DNA of 26,809 bases, taken from an uncultured Clostridia bacterium. Its GTDB lineage: Bacteria; Bacillota; Clostridia; Christensenellales; Pumilibacteraceae. The position numbers were made by a program, and so were the translations under genes. The DNA lies in assembly GCA_934277845.1 (NCBI GenBank), contig CAKQVV010000011.1, forward strand, positions 1 to 26,809, in the 5' to 3' direction. Under the pieces are notes generated by a model. The model saw only the letters and a list, made by a program, of their open reading frames with translations, had not been told where the DNA came from and made no database searches. Shown here one piece after another: positions 1 through 7,053 of this stretch. Each line of letters begins with the position of its first letter. The first letter of the stretch is position 1.

Positions 1-2
1 AG

Positions 3-2771
3 TACTTCGACATGTCGCTCACCGACGCGTTCGGAGTGGTCGGCGCGCTGTATAAAGCCGACGAAAAGAAGATCGTGACCAACGCGCCCGGCGACGGCGA
101 CGAAGATAAATTCTATCACGCGGTAGGAGAGAGTCTGTACCTTAAAGACGGCACGCTCACCGCCGAGAACTTCGCCGCGATTTCCGGCTCGCTCAAAGGC
201 GAAACGACGGACAATACGGAAGATTCCGGCGAAAGCGGCGGTACGGGAAAAGCGGAAACAGAAAAGCCTGTTGACGCTCAGGTCAAAGCCGTAAGAAAAG
301 CGGCGGCAGAAGGCGACGCTAAAACCGCGCTCGAAAACCTTATCAGCCGCGACAATATGGACGTGGACAAGATCCGCGGAAAATTCACCGCCGGATACGA
401 TTACGAAAACAATTATACGGTTGATTTCACTGCGGAAGTGGCGGATAAAGAACTTTTCGCCGTGGTTAAAACCGCGCTCGACGCAAAGATGAAAGAGCAG
501 AACAACGCCTTGCTGGAATTTTTGTCGTTCGAACAACTCACGCTCGGCAAGAGCGACGCCGGCAACGCCGTTGCTTCGCTGGTGGCAAAACTCGATCTTA
601 AAGGACTTTTGGAAAAACAACTGGAATCCGCGCCGGCGTTTGCGAAATGGGCGGCGACGACGCTGCTTCCCAAACATATTTTCGTTACCGCTTCGGTGGA
701 AACGGGCGAAAAACTTACCGTCGACATCCTTATCAATCAGATGGACGAGAAAGGCAAAGAAAATGTCTACAAGATTATCGGCGGTATTCTGAAACTTCAG
801 GGTGCGGAGAATACCGACGCAAAGGCGTATTTGTCCGACATGGTGAACGACGCTATGGGCGAGGCAGTCAGGTCGATCGACGGCGTTCTCGATCTCAGCG
901 GCAACGTTTCCGACGGCAAGATCCGTCTTGACGTGTATTCCGCGCTTGCCGGCACCGCGTTCAAGGACAACGGCGTAACCAAAGTCGAACTTGCCGAGGC
1001 TTATACTTCCGTGGTTGCCGCCGACGTTGACAATATGATCGAAAACAACGAGAAACTGCTGTTCGAGAACAAGTGGGAAGTCGAAGAAGGTGGAAAAATA
1101 GTCGAGAAATATTCCGTGACCGAAATCGAAGGCGCGACGCGTATCGACTACGGCGACAGGTTTACCGCCGAGTTCGAGAGAAAATACCTGATGCGCACCG
1201 AGTTTTACCGCGTGGGCGAAAAGACCTATTTCGATCCCGTGTGGACGGACGAGGGCGGCAACGTCTACAAGCAAGCCGAACTCGATCTTGACGGAGCGCA
1301 CCCGACTGCCGGGAATGCCCGACTTTACAGGCTTAAAACCGCACCGTACACTGTCAAAGCCGAAATCACCGAAGCCGAACAAGCCGCCTACGACGAACTT
1401 GCGCTTGCGGAGTACGTGGATCTCGGATTCGACGATCTTGCCGCGCTTATGGGCGTGGGCACCAGCGAAAAGACCGCGGGGCTTAAACTCGAAGGCTTGT
1501 TTGACTCGTCTAAACTCACCGAAAAACTCGGCGGCGGCAAAGCGGCAACCCGCGAAGAACAGTTCCTGCATCATACCGACGACGAACTTCGTTTCGATCT
1601 CACCGACAAAATGCTCGCGCGGCTTATGGCGGAGCAAACCAAATCGGTGTTCGAGAGCGGCAACGGTCTCACTTCTTCGTTCGGGCTGAAATTCGTGGGG
1701 CTTACGAAGGGCGACGAAGAAACGATCACGATCACCGATGAAGAGGGCAACGTGACCGGTACGCGCACAATCGAAAGACGGTTTATGACGGTGGGATTTA
1801 CCGCAAAGACGGCTGACGTGATCGGATCGGGCGGAGGCATGATAACTTCGCTTATCGGCGACGAAATCGGCGTTATGGTCAAAATCGACGTAACGCCCGG
1901 GCTTGAAGACAAATACCTTAACACGCCCGAACTCGAATATGCCGATCTCGGAAAAGAGCGCACCGACGATCTCGTGGCGACGCTCGGCAAGATCGGCGCG
2001 TCCTCGCTTAAGCCCGAAGAACTCGACCGTCAGCTCGGGAAACCCGTCCGCGACCTTATCGGAAAGATGAGCGACACTCTGGGCGAAGTCAAGGTGGAGA
2101 ACGGCGGACTGTCCGTTCCCAACGTGTTCTCGCTTCTGTCGTCGCAGTTGTTCCCGGTAAACGCCGAAAAAACGTTCGGCGGTGCGCCGATCGCAATCGG
2201 CGGCGCGGATATTCACGTCGTGCTTAAAGGCGTGTACGACCTGCCGACGCTCACCGCGGACGGCGACAAGCGTTATATCGCGAGAAAAGCCGGTTCGCCT
2301 TACGACTATGAAGTGCAGACCGAAAAGACCGACAGGCTGAACGACATAGAAAGCGTCTATGCCGCAGTCGTCAAGCCCGACGCAGACCTCGGCATGGTAC
2401 TCGGTTACTACGAGGACGCGTCGAGCAACATGATGTATCTTTCCTATGACTACTCGCTGGCGCAGTACCTCGACGGCTCGTCGTCGGACATGAGCCTTTT
2501 GTCGGTCGAAGAAGTCGTCGTGACTTTCGTCATCGACAAGACGCAAACCGAAGTAATCGGCGGGCAAACCTGCTACAAGACGAAGATGTGGGTGAACGAC
2601 ATGCCCGAAACCGATCGTACACTGCTCGAAAAGATGATAACCTATTTCGACCAAAGCAACGAACACAAGTTCCCCGAACTCGAAGCGAAAGTAGGCGCGT
2701 TTGCGCATAAACTCGTGAATACGCCGGTATTGAAAAATTACGTCGACAACGGCACCGTCATCGGCGGCTGA
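3..2771 (+). CDS. Large acidic protein of unknown function, 5'-truncated by the window edge
   Basis: The reading frame is open from the first bases, so the gene starts left of the window. At least 922 residues are present, and the ATG at 12 is probably internal. I do not recognise a family. The protein is acidic and rich in Asp, Glu, Lys and Gly. It has a low-complexity Glu/Gly/Thr stretch around residues 55-90, which may be a linker. No transmembrane segment, catalytic motif or sortase signal is visible in the part seen. It ends cleanly before a strong terminator. Alternating beta-like and amphipathic stretches, together with two lipoprotein genes of similar style elsewhere in the window, suggest an extracellular or lipid-anchored protein. 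That is inference, since the N terminus that would carry a signal peptide is missing. Codon use matches the GC-rich neighbours. Confidence 0.85.
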   Translation, partial: YFDMSLTDAFGVVGALYKADEKKIVTNAPGDGDEDKFYHAVGESLYLKDGTLTAENFAAISGSLKGETTDNTEDSGESGGTGKAETEKPVDAQVKAVRKAAAEGDAKTALENLISRDNMDVDKIRGKFTAGYDYENNYTVDFTAEVADKELFAVVKTALDAKMKEQNNALLEFLSFEQLTLGKSDAGNAVASLVAKLDLKGLLEKQLESAPAFAKWAATTLLPKHIFVTASVETGEKLTVDILINQMDEKGKENVYKIIGGILKLQGAENTDAKAYLSDMVNDAMGEAVRSIDGVLDLSGNVSDGKIRLDVYSALAGTAFKDNGVTKVELAEAYTSVVAADVDNMIENNEKLLFENKWEVEEGGKIVEKYSVTEIEGATRIDYGDRFTAEFERKYLMRTEFYRVGEKTYFDPVWTDEGGNVYKQAELDLDGAHPTAGNARLYRLKTAPYTVKAEITEAEQAAYDELALAEYVDLGFDDLAALMGVGTSEKTAGLKLEGLFDSSKLTEKLGGGKAATREEQFLHHTDDELRFDLTDKMLARLMAEQTKSVFESGNGLTSSFGLKFVGLTKGDEETITITDEEGNVTGTRTIERRFMTVGFTAKTADVIGSGGGMITSLIGDEIGVMVKIDVTPGLEDKYLNTPELEYADLGKERTDDLVATLGKIGASSLKPEELDRQLGKPVRDLIGKMSDTLGEVKVENGGLSVPNVFSLLSSQLFPVNAEKTFGGAPIAIGGADIHVVLKGVYDLPTLTADGDKRYIARKAGSPYDYEVQTEKTDRLNDIESVYAAVVKPDADLGMVLGYYEDASSNMMYLSYDYSLAQYLDGSSSDMSLLSVEEVVVTFVIDKTQTEVIGGQTCYKTKMWVNDMPETDRTLLEKMITYFDQSNEHKFPELEAKVGAFAHKLVNTPVLKNYVDNGTVIGG

Positions 2772-2804
2772 TCGGAGAGATATTACGATTCGTAAATAAA
2801 ACGT

Positions 2805-2841
2805 AAAGCCGCAAGGAAAGAACGATTCCTTGCGGCTTTTT
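2805..2841 (+). terminator. Rho-independent terminator of the large unknown gene
   Basis: A perfect 14-bp stem (AAAGCCGCAAGGAA at 2805-2818 pairing with 2826-2839) and a 7-nt loop end in a run of five T. It lies 34 bp after the stop codon. Confidence 0.95.
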
Positions 2842-2903
2842 GTGTGTCGGAGGATAAAATATCTTTCAATAAATACTAATGAAGTACTTTGTGTTTTATC
2901 CGA

Positions 2904-3060
2904 TCATTCAGAGGAGTAACGGCATTGTTTTACCGTAAAACAATGCCGTTGCGACGCGGAATCTCCCTCAACAAGAACGTTATTGACCTTTTTTATAAGG
3001 TTGGATTAACGCGCCATGCGGGGGATTCCACGCGTGGCGTTCCGCCCCGCTCTGAATGAC
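2904..3060. repeat. Palindromic interspersed repeat, copy 1
   Basis: A ~157-bp non-coding element bounded by terminal inverted repeats (TCATTCAGAG at the left, CTCTGAATGA(C) at the right). Inside are a 16-bp hairpin (2918-2933 with 2935-2950), the core GGAATCTCCCTCAACAAGAA, CCTTTTTTATAA, and GGGGGATTCCACGCG, which is nearly the reverse complement of the left core, so the whole element can fold on itself. Copy 2 at 3149-3311 shares this layout. The ends resemble the TCATTCTGAG...GAATCTC type of small palindromic repeat I recall from many bacterial genomes. There is no ORF in it, so it would be non-autonomous. Confidence 0.85.
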
Positions 3061-3148
3061 GGGGAAACACGGAAACTGCACGTTATAATTTAGGTAGATA
3101 TTTTTATAAGGATAAATAAAATAGAACGAAACCTTTCCGTTCTACCTC

Positions 3149-3311
3149 GTCATTCAGAGGAGTAAGGCATTGCCTCGACTTTCAAGAGGCTTATGCCTTA
3201 CGACGTGGAATCTCCCTCAACAAGAAAGTTTTTTAACCTTTTTTATAAAGACTATTATCCGCTCCATGCGGGGGGATTCCACGCGTGGCGTCCCGCCCCG
3301 CTCTGAATGAC
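3149..3311. repeat. Palindromic interspersed repeat, copy 2
   Basis: Second copy in the same orientation as 2904-3060, 88 bp downstream. Terminal inverted repeats GTCATTCAGAG and CTCTGAATGAC are perfect over 11 bp. The internal hairpin sits in the same place but has a different sequence: GTAAGGCAT (3162-3170) pairs with ATGCCTTAC (3193-3201), and GCCTC (3172-3176) pairs with GAGGC (3186-3190). The central core and the right third are almost identical to copy 1. Confidence 0.85.
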
Positions 3312-3611
3312 GGGGAAAACGTTAAGGTTTCGTCCTGTTTATACTTAAAAATCCCACTGAAAATCCAACGCGCAATTTTCGTTTGTATCCGTCATCCAGG
3401 GTGCGGCGCGGCGGAGAGCAGCACCGTAAAAACAATAATGCAAAACGGCGCACGGGGTTTGCGCGTCCGTACGCCGAATTGCGATTTAGGAAAGGATTTA
3501 AGAGATTGGCTGTATCATGGGGCAGGGCGGATATTGCCGCCCGTTGCCGCCAAAGAGGAACGCGCCGCTTAATTTTTTACGGATAATCTTCGGCGCGGAG
3601 TTTTGACCGGT
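3312..3611. other. Non-coding stretch without a recognised feature
   Basis: This 300-bp stretch lies between repeat copy 2 and the small minus-strand gene. It has short open frames with no ribosome binding site and no protein-like composition. The only structure I see is a small GC hairpin (GGGCGG 3525-3530 with CCGCCC 3537-3542). It may be the degraded remains of a longer repeat region. Confidence 0.5.
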
Positions 3612-3770
3612 TCAGTCGTTTTGCTTGGGTGGCGGATTTGCCGTTTTTTCGGCAAGTCTGCGCTTTAACTCGCGTTTTCGTTCTTCGTGTTTTTTCAGGT
3701 CGCGGCACACCGCAAACGATATGAGGAGTATCGCCGCGATCGCGCATACGACGCCTGCCGCCGTTGCCAT
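3612..3770 (-). CDS. Small single-pass membrane protein, 52 aa, unknown function
   Basis: The start was chosen at the ATG at 3770, which has a GGAG seven bases upstream. An in-frame TTG at 3815 would add 15 Arg-rich residues but lacks a Shine-Dalgarno. The protein has one hydrophobic helix at about residues 3-21 (AAGVVCAIAAILLISFAV), a Lys/Arg/Glu-rich probable coiled-coil at 23-42, and a short Pro/Lys tail (PPPKQND). By the positive-inside rule the tail is likely cytoplasmic. No family is recognised. It is the only plausible product of the strong minus-strand promoter at 3978-4006, about 200 nt upstream. The long leader and small size keep confidence moderate; the open frame could be fortuitous, or the 3' remnant of a longer decayed gene. 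Confidence 0.5.
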   Translation of the reverse strand: MATAAGVVCAIAAILLISFAVCRDLKKHEERKRELKRRLAEKTANPPPKQND

Positions 3771-3961
3771 ACTTCGTCTCCGTTTCCGCAATCCCGCACG
3801 GGCGAGGGAGAACAACGAAATGCTCGCCCGTATTCCCGGGATCAGGTCCGCGCGGTACTTTCGCGGACTGCGGTAAATTTCGGTTTTTGCGAGTCGCGGT
3901 CACCCGCGCTTTATCCCGCACAAGACTAATATCGCCGCGTATCGTTTCCGATCGCATCAAT

Positions 3962-4029
3962 GTTAACCTTTGTTAACATATTAGCACATGCTAACTCTCT
4001 TGTCAAGCAAAATATTAACCTAAATTAAC
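3962..4029 (-). promoter_or_regulatory. Minus-strand promoter flanked by paired TTAACC operator boxes
   Basis: Read on the minus strand, TTGACA (4001-4006), a 17-bp spacer and TAATAT (3978-3983) form a near-consensus sigma-A promoter with its start near 3971. Box 1 (GTTAACCTTTGTTAAC, 3962-3977, plus-strand sequence) covers the start site. Box 2 (ATTAACCTAAATTAAC, 4014-4029) lies just upstream of the -35. Each box is two TTAAC units 10 bp apart. A third palindrome, TTAGCA-CA-TGCTAA (3981-3994), fills the spacer. The arrangement suggests tight repression by a dimeric regulator. The regulator is not identifiable here, and the target would be the small membrane-protein gene. Confidence 0.7.
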
Positions 4030-4103
4030 TTTTTTCAAAATATTTTTTATAGGTAAAATCGACAAAATAAAGTCACGACGAGATACGAAACGAAGGGAAA
4101 GAT

Positions 4104-4200
4104 CGGGTAGCATCACTGCGGGCGGCGGTAATATAAAAATCAACGCGCGGCAACAGTCCTACCCCGTTACTCGGAGAAAAAGCGAATTGCGCGTTGATTT
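4104..4200. other. Structured non-coding segment, possible regulatory RNA
   Basis: A perfect 12-bp stem (AAATCAACGCGC 4137-4148 with 4189-4200) encloses a 40-nt loop. The loop contains CTACCC (4159-4164), the exact complement of GGGTAG upstream (4105-4110), so a pseudoknot is possible. On the minus strand the stem runs into ATTTTTATATT, so it could also act as a terminator in that direction. It lies between divergent promoters, outside the predicted LRR transcript, and matches no riboswitch class I can recall. Confidence 0.35.
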
Positions 4201-4240
4201 AATAAAATCTTTACTAGTTTTCACGAATCTCGTAATTATG

Positions 4241-4269
4241 TTGACAAAACTTTATTGTTAACGTATAAT
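4241..4269 (+). promoter_or_regulatory. Consensus sigma-A promoter of the LRR lipoprotein gene
   Basis: TTGACA (4241-4246), 17 bp, TATAAT (4264-4269): a perfect consensus match. The predicted start near 4276 leaves a ~78-nt leader. GTTAAC (4257-4262) within the spacer resembles half of the TTAACC boxes at 3962-4029. Confidence 0.9.
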
Positions 4270-4353
4270 TTAATCGATATACAATTATTCCGCGGCGTAA
4301 TGGCGAGAAAAGCGGAAGCGGTTTTTTACAAACCCGACAAAAGGAGAAAGAGA

Positions 4354-6990
4354 ATGAGAAAGAAAGTGTTAGTCGTGTTGCTGGCGCTTTGCGTGGCGGC
4401 ATTTTCGTTAGCCGCGGTTGCCTGTCTGGAAACGCCCGATAACGGCGGAACCGAAACGCCCGGAACCGAAACGCCCGGCGGCGACGATAAATATCCGGAC
4501 TTCGAGCCGTTTGAATACGAACCGAACGCTGACGGCGCTTACACGGTGACCGGTTACAGCGGCTTTGACGACGACGTAACGATTCCTGCCGAATACAACG
4601 GCAAGCCTGTTACCGCGGTCGGCGACGAAGCGTTCCGCGATAACGGCAACATTATCGGTATAAACATGCCGTCGGTAACTTCCGTCGGTACGCTGGCGTT
4701 TTACGGCTGTCATAGCTTGCGGCGCGTAAGCATGCCGTCGGTGACCGACGTTGCGGAGCGAGCGTTTGACGATTGCTACAGTCTTGCGGATCTTAGCATG
4801 CCGTCGGTTGTGAATATCGGGGAACAAGCGTTCGGCAATTGCAAGAGTCTTACGAGCGTGACTATTCCGGATACGGTTACGACCGTTTCCGCCGCCGCGT
4901 TTTCGTTTTGCGAGGGGCTTACGAGCGTAACGCTTCCCGACGGGTTAACGGTTATAGGCGATTACGCGTTTGCTCATTGTGTTAGTCTGAAAAGTATCGC
5001 AATCCCGGATAGTGTGGCTTATATCGGCGAAGGCGCGTTCAGCGATTGCAAGAACCTTACGAGCATAACTATCCCGAGCGGTATAACCGAGATTAAGAAA
5101 TTTACGTTTAACAATTGCGCTAAGTTAAGAGAAGCGTTTATCCCGGTCGGCGTAACCGCGATAGGCGATAGCGCGTTTGCAGGTTGCGTCGCAATGACGA
5201 GCATAACCATACCGTCTACGGTCGCTACGATAGGAATTTTCGCGTTCGACGGGTGTTATCGTTTGGTCGAGGTAATTAACTTGTCGTCGCTGGAAATAAA
5301 GCAAAATTCCGATACGAACGGCAGATTAGGTTATTACGCGCGCGATATTTACAAGAAAGTACCGGAGGTAAGCAATCTGACGAACGATAACGGATTTGTG
5401 ATTTATATCGACAACTTCAGAAACGAAAGAACAGTTATCGGATATTTCGGGGAAAAGAAGGTTATAGCAGTGCCGGACGGCGTCACTCACGTAGTGAGCA
5501 GAGCGTTCAAGGGAGAATACGGCGTGACCGAAATCACGATCGGCAACGGAGTGAAGTCGATCGGATCGTATGCGTTTCCGGAAAGTCTTGAAAAAGTCGC
5601 GATAGGCAGCGGCGTGAGCGTTCTGGAAGATAACACGTTCGCCGATTGCGTAAATCTTACGGACGTTACGTTGACGAACGGTTTAACCGAGATTTACGGC
5701 GCGTTTTGTAATTGCGGATTCGAAAGTATCGCGATCCCCGGGAGCGTGGAAAAAATTTCAATAGAAGCGTTCGACGGGTGCAAACGCCTTAAGACTATAG
5801 AAGTAGACGAGAATAACCGTAATTATTTCGCGATCGACGGGAATTTGTGCAGCAAGGACGGAAAAACGCTTGTACTTTACGCGCCGGGTAAGACCGAAAA
5901 ATCGCCGATTATTCCGAGCGGAATAACGATTATAGGCGAGAGCGCGTTTTCGGCGTGCTACAATATTACCGAACTGACGATTCCGGACGGCGTGACCGAA
6001 ATTGGAATTTTTGCGTTTGACTATTGCCGGAATCTAAAAAGCGTTACGTTCGGGGAAAACGTAAAACGTATCGACTATGGTGCATTCTCTCGTTGCGAAA
6101 GTCTTACGAGCGTTACTTTGAACGATAAATTAGAAAGAATACGTTCGCACGTATTTTCCGAATGTGAAAAATTAGAATATAACAGGTACGATAACGCTTT
6201 GTATCTCGGTTCTGCCGATAATCCGTATCATGCTTTGATGAAGGCGGAAAACACCGATATTGAAAGTTGTGAAATAAACGAGAATACCGTGGTGATAGCG
6301 GGCGAAGCATTCTCCGATTGCAAACGACTGACAAACGTCGCGATACCCGGTGCGGTTGTGACGATAGACGTTAATGCTTTTTGGGGTTGCACGGGGCTTG
6401 AAAGCATTGCTGTTTCGGACAGTATCGTGACGATGGGCGACGGCGCGTTTAAGTTTTGCGACGGATTAAAGAGGGTAGACATAACCGATCTTGCGGCTTG
6501 GTGTAATATTGTCTTTGAGAACATATATAACCCCATGAATAGCAATCCGTTGTTTTACGCGCGCAATTTATACGTCAACGGCGGGAAATTGACTTATTTT
6601 GTGGTTCCGGATAATGTAACCCGCATAAACGATTACGCTTTTGCGGGATGCGACAGCATAACGTCGCTTAATCTGAACGATGTGACTGTCGTCGGCGAAT
6701 TTGCGTTTTCCATGTGCGGTGATTTACGTAACGTAGCGATTACGAAGTCGGTTCAAAGAATCGAACATCGGGCGTTTGCGAATTGTAAAAGTCTTAAAAG
6801 CATCGTGATACCGGAGTCCGTAAAATATATGGGGAGTTATGTTTTCGGGAGTGAATCTGAGAATAGAGGAATTGAAAACATCTATTGCGAGGCGAAAAGT
6901 CAGCCTGCAGAATGGCATGAGAATTGGGCGTACAATTTGGGTATTCCGATAACTTGGAATTACAACGGGTTCACTGCGGGCGGGAATTGA
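4354..6990 (+). CDS. BspA-type leucine-rich-repeat (LRR_5) lipoprotein
   Basis: The start is the ATG at 4354 with AAGGAG eight bases upstream; it gives 878 residues that begin with a lipoprotein signal (MRKKVLVVLLALCVAAFSLA, with AVAC as lipobox). A Thr/Pro/Gly/Glu linker follows (about residues 28-45). Nearly all the rest is LRR_5 repeats of ~23 residues with the pattern AF..C..L..V.IP..V..IG. I count about 26, in blocks separated by inserts such as the one with NPYHALMKAENTD. No LPXTG motif, dockerin or C-terminal membrane helix is present, so anchoring would be through the N-terminal lipid. BspA-like proteins are known from Treponema, Tannerella, Trichomonas and gut Clostridia, and some bind host matrix or other cells. 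Adhesion is therefore plausible but not shown by sequence. The gene is more AT-rich at third positions than its neighbours and is monocistronic, with its own promoter. Confidence 0.93.
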   Translation: MRKKVLVVLLALCVAAFSLAAVACLETPDNGGTETPGTETPGGDDKYPDFEPFEYEPNADGAYTVTGYSGFDDDVTIPAEYNGKPVTAVGDEAFRDNGNIIGINMPSVTSVGTLAFYGCHSLRRVSMPSVTDVAERAFDDCYSLADLSMPSVVNIGEQAFGNCKSLTSVTIPDTVTTVSAAAFSFCEGLTSVTLPDGLTVIGDYAFAHCVSLKSIAIPDSVAYIGEGAFSDCKNLTSITIPSGITEIKKFTFNNCAKLREAFIPVGVTAIGDSAFAGCVAMTSITIPSTVATIGIFAFDGCYRLVEVINLSSLEIKQNSDTNGRLGYYARDIYKKVPEVSNLTNDNGFVIYIDNFRNERTVIGYFGEKKVIAVPDGVTHVVSRAFKGEYGVTEITIGNGVKSIGSYAFPESLEKVAIGSGVSVLEDNTFADCVNLTDVTLTNGLTEIYGAFCNCGFESIAIPGSVEKISIEAFDGCKRLKTIEVDENNRNYFAIDGNLCSKDGKTLVLYAPGKTEKSPIIPSGITIIGESAFSACYNITELTIPDGVTEIGIFAFDYCRNLKSVTFGENVKRIDYGAFSRCESLTSVTLNDKLERIRSHVFSECEKLEYNRYDNALYLGSADNPYHALMKAENTDIESCEINENTVVIAGEAFSDCKRLTNVAIPGAVVTIDVNAFWGCTGLESIAVSDSIVTMGDGAFKFCDGLKRVDITDLAAWCNIVFENIYNPMNSNPLFYARNLYVNGGKLTYFVVPDNVTRINDYAFAGCDSITSLNLNDVTVVGEFAFSMCGDLRNVAITKSVQRIEHRAFANCKSLKSIVIPESVKYMGSYVFGSESENRGIENIYCEAKSQPAEWHENWAYNLGIPITWNYNGFTAGGN

Positions 6991-6991
6991 T

Positions 6992-7020
6992 TTGACTTTT
7001 TCGGCAAATTGTGCGATAAT
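6992..7020 (+). promoter_or_regulatory. Promoter of the yabN-dus operon
   Basis: TTGACT (6992-6997), 17-bp spacer, GATAAT (7015-7020), beginning one base after the LRR stop codon. I see no terminator between the LRR gene and this promoter, so readthrough is possible. Confidence 0.75.
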
Positions 7021-7053
7021 CGATGGGCAAAGTAAAACTACGGAGAGCGGTTT

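Noticed and set aside
2904..3311. Considered as a CRISPR array or an insertion sequence
   Set aside because: There are only two units of ~160 bp with inverted ends, no regular short spacers, and no transposase frame.
3285..3572. A 95-codon plus-strand frame after repeat copy 2
   Set aside because: It begins inside the palindromic repeat, has no ribosome binding site, and its translation is not protein-like.
3577..3960. A 127-codon minus-strand frame overlapping the small membrane gene
   Set aside because: Its translation is Arg/Lys-rich without any hydrophobic or structured part, and it has no ribosome binding site. The overlapping 52-aa frame has both a ribosome binding site and a membrane helix.
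3981..3994. TTAGCA-CA-TGCTAA considered as a second CIRCE site
   Set aside because: CIRCE needs nine bases between 9-bp halves. Here the arms are 6 bp and two bases apart, so HrcA binding is unlikely.
4104..4200. Considered as a known riboswitch (fluoride, cobalamin, TPP, SAM, ZTP) or a hammerhead ribozyme
   Set aside because: None of the conserved core motifs of these classes is present. It is kept only as an unexplained structure.
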